Notes: a model not told the origin generated them from the letters alone. DNA of 64,000 nucleotides from Syncephalis fuscata (GCA_025786725.1 JAHLTZ010000020.1:124001-188000); one strand, 5' to 3'; positions 50,225 to 63,313 are shown, counted from the first letter of the stretch. Made by a program: numbers and translations.

Positions 50225-50438
50225 TATCCAACTTTAAATTAGTTTAATAAATACTGCTAAATACTATATTAATGATATTAAATAATGAATAGTTTTTGTG
50301 TATTAATTTAAAAATACTGTATTAATTAAAATAAACTAAATACATTTTAACAGCAAATAACTAGATTGCCCTATAAAGCATTGATAGATTATAGAAATTC
50401 TTATTAATTCAATTACTAAACGAATTTATTCATAATAA

Positions 50439-52430
50439 CTAGCGATTCTCAGTATCGATACCGTTCAACGATGAATCGCTCACTTGCACCCCGGGCACCG
50501 TCGTGCTTGTATGCGCCTTGGGAGGCTTTTCCAGTATGGAGTAATGACCAGCTGACGATTTTCTTTCTTCAATTTTGCTTGATGCTGAATCAGATTCTAC
50601 AACTGTTTTCCCACTAAGTGTAGAGTTTCTTTTCGACTGCTCCTTTTTGTTTGGCCAGTGCAATCCTAGTGCCATAGAGCATGCCAATGCGCGTACAGTA
50701 AATACTGTATGCTTTGTGACTTCAATTACGGCCATTTCATTGATTGTTTCTAGCCCATATTGCAAATGCCAAAAGCAATACATAAAGAATTTTGTTGCAG
50801 AAAATGCACATAAAATAGCCGTCAATGCAACCAACAATGTAAACTGTCAAGTATAATATTTCATTAGTACAGAGGAATGAAATAAGAATTTGGTTTACCT
50901 TGAGAATACGCGTTGCATTTCAGTGTATAGCCTCATTTTGTATGCATGATAACCAAATCGAAGTGCTATTATACAGCGCCCTTAGTAATAGATCATTGTA
51001 CCAAACAAATATTACCTACCAAATCCACTAAAGACAATAAAACCGACTATTGAAAACTGAGGTAGTATGTAACTCCAGTCCAATCCTATAGCTATATTCG
51101 TGTCTTGCTGTTCATTGCTGTTTAAAAAGCACATATTTAACACAAATGTGGCGTTAGATACCATCATATCCGAAAGAATAATGATTCGGAACCAGGTCAA
51201 TGTGAGACGCGGTAATGTTTGTTTGTCAATTACCACCCTTTTGATATTATAAATGGCAATTAGGTAATGCTTATATATACTAGATGTAACTTACCAATAC
51301 AAAAGTGCCATGCTACACGAAATTTCTCCCAAAAATGCAGTTACTTCACCAATGATAGTTTGGATGTAAGACAAGCCAAGGTTGTTCAAATATACCATAA
51401 ACACTGTTAATAGTTCGAGCCGGTTTTTGTTAGTAGTTATTTTTAAAATTTATTTTTATCCTCACTTACTGGTGCTGTAAATAATGAGAATAGAAAAGGT
51501 TATCCAATATAGATTTCGCGGCAATTCATTTATAAAAATCAGTCTGACAGTGCGAATGCATGTATATACAGCCATTCCTAGAACCTAAATGACATTTTGC
51601 TAATTATAAGCAAATAGTATAGATAGGCTGACGTGCAAATTACCAATGAGAACAATATATACTGATAGATGGTAAAGCCACTTGATAGAAACACTTGATT
51701 CCACGGTCCTGATTCTAAAACCATGGGTTAATTATTTTTTCTAAAATATACTATATCGCAATTTACCCTGAGTAGCTTCAAAATAAAATTGTGAATATAC
51801 AGACATATTGGCTTTGTGGAACAGTTTACTTGCTGACTGATCCAACAGCATAGCATCGATAGAGGGAGGTCCATCTGGTATTTCGGATGGATGTATCGTA
51901 CGGTAGCCAAAAGAATTGGGGCCCCAATAGGGAATAGTTGCATTAGTGCTAACCATTAATCCCATGAGTTTTACAGGTGCCAGTCCGGCTTTTACAAATT
52001 GTTGCGACAGGCTTTTTATTTCATTCCCAATCTAAAGCAAGTTACATTTAATTACAACGTTTTGCTAAATTGTTACTGCACTTACCTGGGCAATGGTGTG
52101 ACATCCAGCTGCAAGAGCATCACCTACATTTACGAATATAGCAACATTGGTATAATTAAACCGACGAAGTGTTATATGTCTAATGCTTGGATCAGAAACA
52201 TTGAACGCTTGCATCTCACAATTAACCGTGTTATTTTTCCATGGCCAATTTATCCCAGTGCCTTCATACTCATAGTAAGGTTGCCGATAGAGAAAATAGT
52301 CAAGTGTCGAAAGTGACAATACTTCATTCGTATCGGTTTTTATACGAAGACTGCCATAAGCGATATTTGGCAATGCTGATAGCCAGTAGAATACAAGAGT
52401 GAGAAAATGCCAAAAGAAAATAAATTGCAT
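50439..52430 (-). CDS. Seven-TM receptor-like membrane protein, paralogue B
   Basis: Eight exons: 52430-52086, 52031-51767, 51714-51644, 51584-51470, 51403-51295, 51237-51020, 50965-50899 and 50843-50439. It has a signal peptide (MQFIFFWHFLTLVFYWLSAL), an ectodomain with several NxS/T sites and the conserved AGCHTIAQ segment before the first intron, and the pre-helix block SGPWNQVFLSSGF. Seven hydrophobic helices follow, with a Ser/Lys-rich cytosolic tail. Exons of 71, 115, 109 and 218 nt match paralogue C exactly. Exon 7 is 67 nt instead of 68 and the frame fails there, so one base seems missing near 50900. No known receptor class is recognised. Confidence 0.78.
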
Positions 52431-52984
52431 AATGCTAAAACGAGTAATGTTATGTAGAATACCAATAATGAATGCGAAATACTAGAATGATATAGCAGCG
52501 ACGCTGTATACAACAACATTGTTTAAATATTGCCACTATGGCTGATCAGAACAATGTATTCGATTGCTATGCAGTAAAACAAAGAGACTGTTGAAAGGAT
52601 TGTTAAAACCTGATTTATTTATTATTGTATCTATTAACAAAAAAGATATGCATAAAAGAAATACCAGTTATGTATTAGTGGTATAACAAAGAATATACAA
52701 GCAAAGGCTGTTCAACTATTTGCACTCAACAATACTTTGTACTGATTAAATTATCCATTGTTTAGTCGTTCAAACAGTTGCCACTAAAAAGTTGAACATA
52801 AATGGCATAAGTCTGTGCCATGTAACCTATTTACCCGTTTATTTTATTATAATTTCTATTAAATCGATAATTAAATCGACGTTGATAAAGAATCCACTAA
52901 TAAGCCATGATGGCAATGATTAAAAAAGAGACCGTCATGAATTGTGTACACGTCATCGACTATTCTCTTTGTTTTCCCAACACC
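52431..52984. other. Divergent promoter region of paralogue B and YCII gene
   Basis: AT-rich, without other coding features. An in-frame ATG at 52907 could extend the YCII protein by 26 residues. Confidence 0.5.
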
Positions 52985-53422
52985 ATGATTCCAATTACTT
53001 GTCGTTTACAATCAACCGCTCAGTCTTTTGTACGTTACCGTGGACTATCAACAACGGCAACCGGTAATGAACCTTGTCTATTGCATACTCGAGTAAATAA
53101 CACCTGATACAACTATCTTTTAACAGTGCAACGCCAGTTTCTGGCTATTGCCCATGATTTCACCGACGCAGAAGCACCCAAGCGTCGACTTGCCGTTAGA
53201 CAAGCACACTTGGAACGTGCTCAAGAAATGAAGCAGCGTGGAGAAATACTGTTTGGTGGTGCATTACTAACCTCAGATGACCAAATGAACGGGTCAATTA
53301 TTGTTTTTGAGGCAACGGATGAGGCACAGGTTCGTCGGTGGATAGCCGATGATCCATATGTTGTAGGCCGGGTATGGGATAAGCTGGATATAAAACCATT
53401 CAGATTGGCCAAATTAGAATAA
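52985..53422 (+). CDS. YCII-domain protein, probably mitochondrial
   Basis: Two exons, 52985-53063 and 53127-53422; 124 residues. The ferredoxin-like YCII domain starts QFLAIAHDFTD with the conserved His-Asp pair. It continues through RQAHLERAQEMKQRG, LFGGALLTSDD, GSIIVFEATD and ADDPYVVGRVWDKLDIKPF, the usual order in this family. Its biochemical role is mostly unknown; the His-Asp pair is thought to act in catalysis. The N terminus from 52985 (MIPITCRLQSTAQSFVRYRG) is Arg-rich without acidic residues and looks like a mitochondrial presequence. The intron uses GTAATG; a shorter GTAAAT alternative breaks the frame. Confidence 0.82.
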
Positions 53423-54392
53423 CAGTCTTATTACAAATGGCAATTTAAGCGCATGGCTACAAGCTATAAAAGACTGTGCAAATAAAGCTATTATTTTAGT
53501 ATGCAAATTCAATTCAATTGCAATTACATTGTCGTAATAAAACAATAATTACGTAAATAAGCAGTTTTAAATTAAAATTCATTGTATTTATTGTAATTAA
53601 CTTTTTTCCATCAGGAATTTTTAGCTTTTTAGCTTTTTAGCTTTTATTATTCAATAATATTATAAATGCATAATACTGTTACCCAAATCATAATAATTAT
53701 GACTTTTATAATCCAATTCATTTTAGCTTATTATCAAATTTATACGATTACGACTTTTGTTATAAATATGTTAATCTAAGCTACTATTAAAATATTTAAT
53801 ATTGTATTGGACAATTTCTAATAGGCCAGTTTTCTGCTTTTTAGCAGTCAAAACAAACTAAAATTTGTTGTTAAAATTGTTTTTATCAGAATAAATAAAG
53901 CTGTAATTTTTCAAATCGCTTTTTCTTTTAAAATTACAATCGTTAGCAAGCTTAGACTCATCAACGGCAGTCTTCAGTTATTCGATACTGGTAAATATAG
54001 CTTTTTTGAATAGTTAGCTAGACATTGTGTGTAATTAAAAGATACAGTTAGACTATTTCAGTTACTTGTGGCACACAATACAATAACGAAATATATGAAT
54101 AAAAATATTGAAAATAACTAAAGTCTCATTAATAAATAACGTTTAAATTTTAAATAAATTCAAAAACGGTGTATTTTGGTAATTAAAATTAAAAGCAAGG
54201 TATTTCGGTAAATGTCCATATTATAAGTCGTAATTTAAGCACATGGCTACAAAATATGCAATATTGTGTAAATAAAGCTATTACTTTAGTATGCAAATTA
54301 ATTCAATTGCAATTAATTATACAATACAACAATAAAACTGTATTGTGTAATGCCAGCTAGTTTAAATTATTTGTTTCATTAAATATTTGTTT
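53423..54392. other. AT-rich intergenic region with direct repeats
   Basis: About 110 bp at 53436-53545 (GCATGGCTACAAGCTATAAA onward) recurs imperfectly at 54235-54345. A separate block at 53660-53785 recurs at 57200-57320, on the far side of paralogue C. A short TTTTTAGC tandem lies near 53615-53645. No gene is seen. Confidence 0.6.
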
Positions 54393-56731
54393 TTACAAAA
54401 TATGGTTGCATTGGTGAGTTGTCGCAGAGCATGTGCGGTAACTGTAATTCTTGCTTATATTAGTATAATCGTCTCTACTATCCTGTGACTGTGTTGCATC
54501 GGTATTTGCCGTGGTAATCCATGAGTGCGATCCTGATCCTGATCCCAATGTTTCTGTACTAGCAAATACACTTCCTGAATGTAATTGGGCCGGTTGTTTT
54601 TGATAGCCGTCGTACGTCTGAAAATGCATTATTCGATTAAATTGTTGTGGCGTAAGCAATCCAGAGCTATTCTGTTCGGATTGTGGCCGTTCTACTTCGG
54701 ATAAAGTATTGTTGTGTTGGTCTTCATGGTTGCTTGACGGTAATGGAGCTTGGGACATGTTTTGCATGTTGGGCATAGACGATTGACGGCCACGCTTCAT
54801 GCCGATCCAATTACGAAGGCGGTTATGCCAATTATTGGCAGTATTATCTGCCGAGTCACCGTTATTGATATATGTAATAAATGATGCTCGTGCTTTGCGT
54901 TTAGTCATCACCCTTGGCCATGCAAAGCCAAGTACACAAAGACAGATGATGCATTGCATGACTAGTTTGCATTGTAGAAGAACATAAAATGTTGCTCTGG
55001 TACTAATGCTCATGTCTTCAGCTCTCATAGATACAAAACTGTAATAAGATGTTTCAATACAAGCGACAATAAAAGTTAAAGCTGCTAAGCCCGAGAATAA
55101 CGCCAACTAATTGATAACAGTGGTTAGACAAACTAAATAATGACATAAGGACACTTACTGTAGTAAACTGTAATCTTGCTGGCGGATGATCTCTCACTCG
55201 ATAAGCACTCCATGCAAACCAACTTGCTGTTGTTTCAGCAAATATTAGTGTCATGTACAATATGTCGACTATATCCGCCACTTACTAAATCCTGATAAAA
55301 GAAGAAAACCGATAATGGGAAGAGGAAACAATATGTACCTATACATTCCTTGTAGCAGCGCATCATTGTCTACTGTGTTTCCGATAGTAAAAATAAATAA
55401 ATTAACACCATAGCCAACAAGTGTAAACAAAGTATCGAATAGAATAGCTAGGCGAAAAAAAATAATGCCTGCTTTTGAAAAGATAACTCTGCTACGAATC
55501 GAGCTACAATTTTATACCGTTATCAATAGTTATACTATATAATATATATATTCATCATCCGTTGTACTTACCAGTATAAAAGAAACATGTCAAATAAAAG
55601 CGTCGCTACAGTAAACACCACACCGCCAACAATACGACCACGATACGTGTAGAATGACATGTTTAAATAGATTAAACATACTATTATCAAAAAAACAATG
55701 CGCAAATAGATTATTAATAGACTGCAAATTAGCGTGTCAACAGCAATAATTACCAATGTTTGTGATACTAGCAACGGCAAAAATACCAGTTCTAAGATCT
55801 CGAGGCATTGCTTTTAGTTTTAAAAGTTTAATCACTCGAGCCCAAGTATAACAGAGCATTAACAGCACCTAATAAACTATTAACACCACAATATTACAAA
55901 TAATGCTCCAATTACCAAGACAAACAATGCCCATGGATAATTTGTAAATCCAGTTGATAGAAATACGTCATTCCACGGTCCTTGTTCTACAGTCATAGTA
56001 ATACAAATAATCTAATGTAGTAGCCTATAAATCATATACAAACTATTTACCTTGTTCAGCTTCAAAGTAAAAGCCGAATGTTTTTATAATCTTGGATTCA
56101 AACAACAGCTTACTAGATGTTTGATTTAAAAAGGTCGCATCAATAATGGGGGGCCCTTCTGGTATTCTGGACGGGTTACGCGTTGTATACATTCGTGCAC
56201 CCGGTCCCCATACTGGAGTTGTACTGTTGGAGAACATAATAAACACAAGAAGGCTAATCGGCGGAAAGCCCGCCTGGTGTAACTCGTCTGAAAGATTTTT
56301 CGCCGCTAATCCAACCTACGCACCATAATTCATATTGACATCAATACTAATGTTCTACAGTAATCAGACGCACTTACTTGCGCAATGGTTTGGCAGCCCG
56401 CATTAAGCGCCTGTTCTCTAAATAAAAACAGTGCGGTATCTGAGTACTCCGCCGCACGTTGCGCCGTCTTCACTATAATGGATCGGTTTGGGTCAACGGG
56501 TATAAATGTACACTCAGAACCCGGTATTGTATTATTTGCCCATGGCCATAGAATGCTCGTTCCATTACGGACATAATATGGCTGGCGGTAGTTGAAATAG
56601 TCGAGTGTCGAAAAGGTTAGCGTATTATTGCCGTCGCCTATACTAAGTCTGCCCTCGCAGAATGTAGATGGACATAGAATCCATACAATGGTGAATATTA
56701 AATACGATAGGAAGTACCGAATAGGGTACAT
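54393..56731 (-). CDS. Seven-TM receptor-like membrane protein, paralogue C
   Basis: The intact reference copy of the family. Eight exons: 56731-56378, 56315-56051, 55986-55916, 55868-55754, 55680-55572, 55503-55286, 55226-55159 and 55106-54393, every phase matching. Signal peptide at the N terminus, then an ectodomain of about 200 residues with many NxS/T sites and conserved LDYFNYRQPYY, AGCQTIAQVG and EQGPWNDVFLSTGF blocks. Seven helices follow, for example YPWALFVLVLLMLCYTWARV, GGVVFTVATLLFDMFLLYC and LALFSGLAALTFIVACIE. The tail is about 150 residues, Ser/Gln/Asn-rich. A plasma-membrane sensor is inferred from topology only. No DRY or other class-defining GPCR motif is seen. Confidence 0.82.
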
Positions 56732-57826
56732 TTTAATAAAATAATAATGAATATATAAAAGTTGTAGTCGTGGTTGGATAAATAAGGCGAGAAAACATCT
56801 ATTATTCGATTCAATTATGAATATGGAATTAAGTATGCAAAGAACAAGGTGCAAGTGCGAAAAAGATCAAAGTGAAAAAAAGGCGATACTGGCAATGATA
56901 TAGAGTAAAATATTGGAGATAATAATAAATCATCGTCTAGCCATGTGGCTCACCTTGCACATGCAGTCAGAGGCGGTCAGCTGTATAATGATGCTCGGGG
57001 AAATGATCCTCATTCAGGTATACAAACTGGTTAATATATCGGTTCGGACAAGTACGTGTTTCATCCATGAATAGAAAATAACCGTAAATATAGTTTAACA
57101 ATTATTTGTGTTACAAACGTTTGTCAAATTTCTAATTATAAACACACACAATTACAATAGATTATAGATGAATTTTAAAAATACACCGCTTAACAACATT
57201 ATACATACACAATACTGTTACTCAAATAATAATAAAAATGGCTTTTTATAATCCAATTTACTCTAGCTTATTATCAGTATTATACATTTGCAACTTTTGT
57301 TATAAATTGCTGATTAAGTTGTTAAAAGTTAAAGACATTTGATATTAGTACTATTTTATTAAATTATATTTTTATTTATCTTTTTAAAAAGAATATTTTG
57401 AAATTCAACTAAATTATAATGAATTTTAAAACAATGTAAATTGCACTTATATTCTTGTTATACAAATGACTAATGGCTTTTATTGATTCATAATGATCAT
57501 TTGTACCATTCACAAGTGTACTCAAAGTGTTAATCAATAAGATAATGATTGATAAAAATAGCTGATAGTCTCAAGAAGAGAAGCGCACATAAAAGACAAA
57601 GGTAAACGATAGCATAGCAGTAGTGTGACCATGCGTCGAATAGTACAACAACAACAACAATGGCAGTGATTGTCATTATGCAAATACTATCATGTGTCGA
57701 TGCAACAAAGTTCCAGCTTATTTTACCACCCGGGGTAAGCATAAGCACAGACACATGATAGCTCATCATCATAATGATACTATAGCTGCCAGAGACCAGT
57801 ACTATTCCATAGATGGGTGTAACAAA
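56732..57826. other. Intergenic between paralogue C and mucin-like gene
   Basis: Contains the promoter of paralogue C, the direct-repeat partner at 57200-57320 and a (CAA)n stretch near 57643. The 80-codon frame at 57530-57772 is not supported. Confidence 0.5.
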
Positions 57827-59359
57827 TTACCAGACACGGTAAGTGTTGGCATCTGATGGCTCATTGCTGTAGCTATCTTCGTCTTCTTCGTTTTCTTCTA
57901 TTTGACCCTGACTGCCTTGATGATGTGGCATAGCTTGACCATTGAAATGGCAGCATTCCACTGTTGTTGTCTCCAGGACTGGTTGTGATGGTCGTTAGTG
58001 TTGGCGGTAAAGGCCGATGGCGCACTGCCCATGCGAGCTACACGGCGTGGTGGCACAGGCGGTTTTGACGATACAGGTGCAGGTGTGAGCGTGTTGACGA
58101 CGCCCTTGGACATCACACTGCTACGACGACGGCGACGAGGTAATGCTGCTTCAATAGCTTGATCTACATTCATGATGACGGAGTTTGTGTCCGAATCAGA
58201 ATAGCTATCGTACATGTCATCGTCATCCTCGTCATCCTCATCATCATCAAGATAGTCGTCGACATTCAGGTTATTGGCTGGTGTGTTGCGTGAATTGATA
58301 TTATTGCGTGCAAAGTTGCCTCGGCCTACAATAGCCTTGGGTGATATTACGGTATTATTGCCAGCAAGCGTGTCATCTTCGGTCCATTTTGGTAAATCCA
58401 AAGCGATGGCAGTGTTTGGAGATTGATTGTTGCGTGAATGGCTTATAATAGGCAATGGGATTTACGACCGCAGTTATCAGCTAGTTCCTGACCAGCTGCG
58501 TTAACTGAGGCAGCCCAATCTGCTGCATTGCCACCGTAGACGCCGTCTGTGTTAAAATAAGGAAGGCCAGGTGCTTGCACCATAGCGTCATCAAATCCGT
58601 CCATATCAGCACGGTTTGCCCCTGACATGCGTACAACACGGGGGGAGATTTGTACAGCCAAATGGCTGGTTGATTCATGTTCGTAACCGGTAGAATTGAT
58701 TGAAGCAGTGTCGTCAAAATCTTGTTCTGATGGATTGGCACCTGTTTTATGCGCACCTCGGGAATGTTTCGTGCCGTATTAGGTGATAAAGAGGCATTGC
58801 CTGTAAAGACCCGCGAAAACCAAGTGTGCTCAGCCTTGGCATTATTATGGCTAAAGCTACGACGTGGGCTTTTAGGTGGAGTAATATCAATCATTGTATC
58901 GGCGGTAAGATTAAGTGGTTGACCGTTGAATCTACCGGTAGAATTAGGCAAAGTAGTCATGTCGGTTGGTTCGGCGGATGGCTTGCCATCAGCATTAGCT
59001 TTGCGTTGTTGTACACGTCGATGTTGAATAAGACCGGCCACAATAAGTGCTACACCACCAACAGCTATTCCACAGCCAGCAATCACTACTGTTTTATTAG
59101 ATGTTGTCTGCGTACCATTATCCGAACTGGCATCACTAGTATTTGCGGCACTGTCAGATTCAGATGCTGCTGAAGATACTAGCGCTGCAGATGCGTCGAC
59201 CTGTTTAATCGGGCCGTTACTACCGGCTGATGTAGTGGTAGAGCCGGAAATAGCAGATGGACTAGAGCCAGTTTGTGGCAAACTAGCCACACTATTAAGT
59301 GCGCTGGCCGCTATCAATAGCCAGGCAGTAGCTCTTAATATATTGGTGATAGAAGTCAT
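57827..59359 (-). CDS. Single-pass membrane protein with mucin-like ectodomain
   Basis: One exon, about 510 residues once three apparent one-base losses are allowed (58745-58748, 58457-58463, 57949-57950). Signal peptide (MTSITNILRATAWLLIAAS), then about 80 Ser/Thr/Ala-rich residues likely to be O-glycosylated. One membrane helix follows (VVIAGCGIAVGGVALIVAGL), then a basic stop-transfer QHRRVQQRK. The long cytosolic tail has TPPKSPRRSFSH, a Pro-rich SSKPPVPPRR of SH3-ligand type, an acidic run and a conserved-looking end in NTYRVW. The plan resembles fungal wall-stress or mucin sensors such as Wsc or Msb2, but there is no sequence identity to claim. Downstream frames all continue protein-like sequence, which supports one gene. 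Confidence 0.65.
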
Positions 59360-60199
59360 TGTGTTCAAGGATAAAGCAAATAAAGCAAAAGGTATTAGCG
59401 ATCGGCTGGTTGATAGGCCACGTGTAATAGTGTTAACCAGAAATACGCAAAATCCAAGCAAATTAAAGAAGATATATGTTGGCGTGACAATAGAACGTCT
59501 TTTGGAAAGAAAACAAAATATCAAGGCGTGCTAGTGGATTAGCTACAAAAATAAACAAAGAGTATATGGATTACCCGAAGCAAAAAAAGGAGTGAACAAT
59601 AGTTAAATTGAATAGCTACAAGGGATTATTAGCAAATAATTGCTGCCGCCAAAGCAATGATTGTCGTGTGAAGTGACTTGTAGTCGAAATAACGTAGATT
59701 TTAAAAGTTGGATTATCACAAGTGAAATACGAGTAATATCTGCAACTGAAGTCCAGGGTCGATAGGAATGTAAATATTCTTGATTACTATTTCTACTTCA
59801 ATATGTCCCACCAGGAAACAATCGTAATTGAATGTAGAAAGGTGGTCAAATGATTTTACGTAAATTGATCAATTCAAACTATTTGAATTAAACAGGCAAA
59901 CGGTCGATTAATCAATTAATTTGTTAGATGACTGGCTGACTGGCTGACTGGTTGGTTGATCACTAAGACTGATTGATACAGTAATAGTGGCTAAGCGTTA
60001 GATAAATAGCCGGCGATAATAATAGCAACAGCAAATGACTGTGCTGGACTTGGCAGTGATAGCAGACGTACAGGTACTTCAGTAACTACAGTAAATAAAC
60101 ATAAATAAAGGGAAATGGCTGGTTAGTAAGTAAATAAGTAGGCAGCGAATAGGTATGGATGTAGTTGCGAGAGGTCAACACGGAGAACGATATGGAAGG
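59360..60199. other. Intergenic upstream of mucin-like gene
   Basis: Probable promoter region; a short GACTGGCT tandem lies near 59930-59960. No coding or RNA gene is seen. Confidence 0.45.
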
Positions 60200-60361
60200 T
60201 CAGTAGATGTATAAGTCCTGACCGCCCTCCTTGACTACATCATCGAACCGGTTCAAGGTTACATCAAAGTACAGATATAGGCCTTGCAGCGTTCTTTCCC
60301 GAACGTTATTGCTACCACACCATATGCTGACTTTATGCTGTGACATCGATAAATATCCCAT
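60200..60361 (-). CDS. Hypothetical 53-residue protein
   Basis: A short minus-strand frame starting MGYLSMSQHKVSIWCG and ending FDDVVKEGGQDLYIY. Its base composition is near 45% GC while the surroundings are AT-rich, and the amino-acid mix looks like a folded protein and not a random frame. The ATG at 60361 has a second in-frame Met at 60346. It may be a complete micro-protein or one exon of a larger gene; no partner exons were found. Family not recognised. Confidence 0.4.
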   Translation of the reverse strand: MGYLSMSQHKVSIWCGSNNVRERTLQGLYLYFDVTLNRFDDVVKEGGQDLYIY

Positions 60362-62046
60362 TATATATTAATAAAAATGCAAGATACAACGAAAGAAAAG
60401 GAATGTTTGTAAGGCTATAGCTTATGGCTACATATTGCATATCAATAAAGAACAAACAAGATAATATTGTGCCAAGCACACAATGTACACTGAGCGGTGT
60501 ATCAGAAGATGGTCATATTGCATATTAATAGGCCTAATCCGTGCATTTGCAGATCAAACAATGTCGTTGTTGTCACGTTTAGGCGTCAACACTTACATGG
60601 AAAGTAGAAAGTAGAAAGCTAGACTTGAACTGCAAGGTTGCAGTGGCACAAATACAGAAAGTTACAGAATAGAAACAGAGTGCGGACAAGCGGACGAATA
60701 CATAGAACACCCTTCAAGGGTAGAAAGTTAGGGCCGGTTAATACGGTAGTTCCAATTACTGAATATTACGGCGGTAATATCAGTATGGACCGCAATGGTA
60801 GGAATAGGTTAACGAAAAAGACCGGAATAAAGTGGTTAATACTGTTTAATTACAACAATATTAGACCAAGTAGAACAGTAAGTAGTAACGATAGTAGTAG
60901 AGTAGAACAGTAGAGTAGTAGTAGAATAGGAATAGTAGTAAAAGACTAGGAGAAAAAGATAACTGGAGAATCGTGTGTCCTACACACGCAGATTAAACGT
61001 AAGTGAAGAGAAGGATTGCCACAAAGGAAGAAACCAGTTATGCAAGCAGCCTTGCATAACATTTAAATCTGCCATGCGCCGACTACGAAATGGCTATTCT
61101 TGGAACCACATACTCGTGATATTCCAGAGAGAAACCGGACTGCTTTCAAACAGGTAACCTTTGCCAAATGCGATAATAATAATTGTCTCCGATTAACCAC
61201 GCAGCCACTAGAAAGCAGGATTGGATTACTTTTCCGCTTCTACAAATGGTGACTGGGTTTGAATATTGACTGTTTTGCTCAATCAATTAAACTGTTGGTG
61301 CTATAACTAAGACTTGAGTTGTGCATCAGAACAAACCTTTTGGTCCCATTAATGCAAACGACATATTAGAATTATAGCGATACAAGTCACACCGTTTTCA
61401 TTGCAATTTATAAATAATATTAGTATGCAACAATGATCTTTGACGAGCCCTGACATCCCTGGCAATTCTTTAACTATTTTAAAAAATAAAAATTACACAT
61501 TTGACATAACACAATAAATTCATTAACAAATATACAGCATAAAATAACTTAACAATACACACATTTTAATAAATATTATCTATTTATACTCAGTCTATTC
61601 TTTTCAATGTCATTTGATCCAAAATGACAAAGCCAGCGACTATCTACATTTCGGTTGAAATAAAATTTAGCTATTTCAATATAGATATCAGATAATGGCT
61701 TTTAGACGCTAATTTATTTAAGCAATTTGAGATGAACACAGTGGTTGAAGTTGATAAAATGAACAGTTGGAAATGTGTGTCAAAAGTTAATTACTTTATT
61801 ATTTGGTGTGTAAAGTTAATGTTAATTATATAGTATAGCTATAAATGCAGGAAAGGAAGAAATATCAGATGAAATATTAGGGGAGTATTTACATAGTTAA
61901 ATAATATTATTGTTGTCAGTAGACTACTTAGATAGGTCGTATGTTGGAGCATTTGCTCAACAAGTGATTGGGTCACATTGGATGTGATTATTTGATTGCT
62001 TTTTATACACAAAATATCACTGTTGTAATAATTGACTAGTGCCGAT
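60362..62046. other. Intergenic region, possibly remnant coding DNA at 60.6-61.2 kb
   Basis: The section at 60600-61200 is less AT-rich and holds 60-90-codon frames (60638-60913 and 60975-61157) without recognisable domains. GTA/AGT-rich short repeats lie near 60890-60930. The remainder is AT-rich and empty. Confidence 0.4.
61037..61060. repeat. Perfect 10-bp inverted repeat
   Basis: GTTATGCAAG and CTTGCATAAC flank a CAGC loop. It could form a hairpin or bind a dimeric factor; no role is evident. Confidence 0.6.
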
Positions 62047-63313
62047 TGTCTAAAATAAAGTGTCAATGTCTGCATATTTAAATGACAATTTGCTAAATAA
62101 ATGCACTAATACTATTCATTGCTACTGTATTAGATATAAATAAGTTGGAGATAAATTTTATTTATTTATTTAAGATTAATCAGAGCAAACAGAAGATGAA
62201 TCATGTACTACTGTAATGATGCGTATCAATATTTCTATAATTAAAAGGATACAATCAACTTATGCACGGTAGTAGGTAGCTGTGAAGAAGTAAAGGTTTA
62301 TATAGTAATGCTACCGTTGCATTGGTGTTCTAAGCTGTTTGAGATGCATGCAAGTATTGAGATTAGGATTATCGGCGAAAGTAACAATAAAGGCATAAAT
62401 GTGCATCGTTATTGTTTCGGTAGAACTAATAGATTAATCAGCTTTGCATTGTTGAGCAGTGTAGAAACATTGAAAAAATAATCAATACATTTTATCAAGC
62501 GCTTAATACTTCTCCTGATGTTACTTTTTTCCTATCTGCAAAGCTATTATATATATTGGAAATAATACATAGTCGTTTAATAAATATCAACCTTTTTACT
62601 ACTTGATTTCGTTTTCAGCAATAGTCATCATTATATTCGTCCATATTGTTTATTTATTTGTTTGTGTAGGCAAATCACTATTAACATGAAACCTTCTATT
62701 GCTGTTGTCTGCACCATCCTTGTGACTTTTGTGGCCGATACAGCCATGGTGGATGCTAAATCAGCTATGATTCGTCGTAGTATGTTGTAATTGCACCAGT
62801 TTATTATTCAACTAATTAAATACTGTTTTTATTACCAAACTAACAATTTAGATCGTAAGTAATTTCATTAACAATTGATCATACGCTGCTTATACGTTAT
62901 TTTCGCATGTATTTCATAATTTGTATTAATGTTGGTAAGTGGCATTGTATATTGCCTGTTATATATTAATATTATTATCTATGTCATATTTACTTATAAA
63001 CATAGAATAGGCATACTTCCAGGGCATTTGCATTGACGGCTTAATTGAACTCCTATTCCAACATACTTTGGATATATATTTGGCAAAAACAAGACCATTC
63101 AACAACTGTTGTTTAGCCATTTATACACCAAGTTTCAGCCAATGTTCCAGTTTACTCGCCTTTTACTCAATGGCAGCATCATATTATAACATCTTGCAAT
63201 TGATGGTGTTTACTCGACTATGCAAGATTGTAGTAATAAAATCATGATTCCACTTAACTCACTTTGATCTAGTTATTGTAATTATACTCGTGTTTTATTT
63301 ATATTCAATGATT
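62047..63313 (+). repeat. Dispersed repeat with secreted-peptide gene, copy C
   Basis: Nearly identical over its whole length to 35441-36714, with small indels. Unlike copies A and B it is not joined to the TBCC-gene fragment, so it shows the likely native limits of the element on the right, just after TATTCAATGATT. Confidence 0.88.
62686..62862 (+). CDS. 34-residue secreted peptide, repeat copy C
   Basis: Exons 62686-62779 and 62852-62862. Identical in protein to copy B except for Pro in place of Leu at position 3 (MKPSIAVVCTILV). The intron signals GTATGT, ACTAAC and TTTAG are all kept. The unspliced reading ends at 62790. The surrounding repeat has several indels, but none falls inside the frame. 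Confidence 0.55.

Noticed and set aside
60230-60270. GGTTCAAGG resembling a tRNA B box
   Set aside because: No matching A box, acceptor stem or anticodon arm could be folded around it, and it lies inside the 53-residue frame.
60638-61157. Two frames of 91 and 60 codons in a slightly GC-richer stretch
   Set aside because: Many charged residues but no recognisable pattern, and repeats (GTA/AGT) run through the first. Kept only as a note on possible remnant coding DNA.
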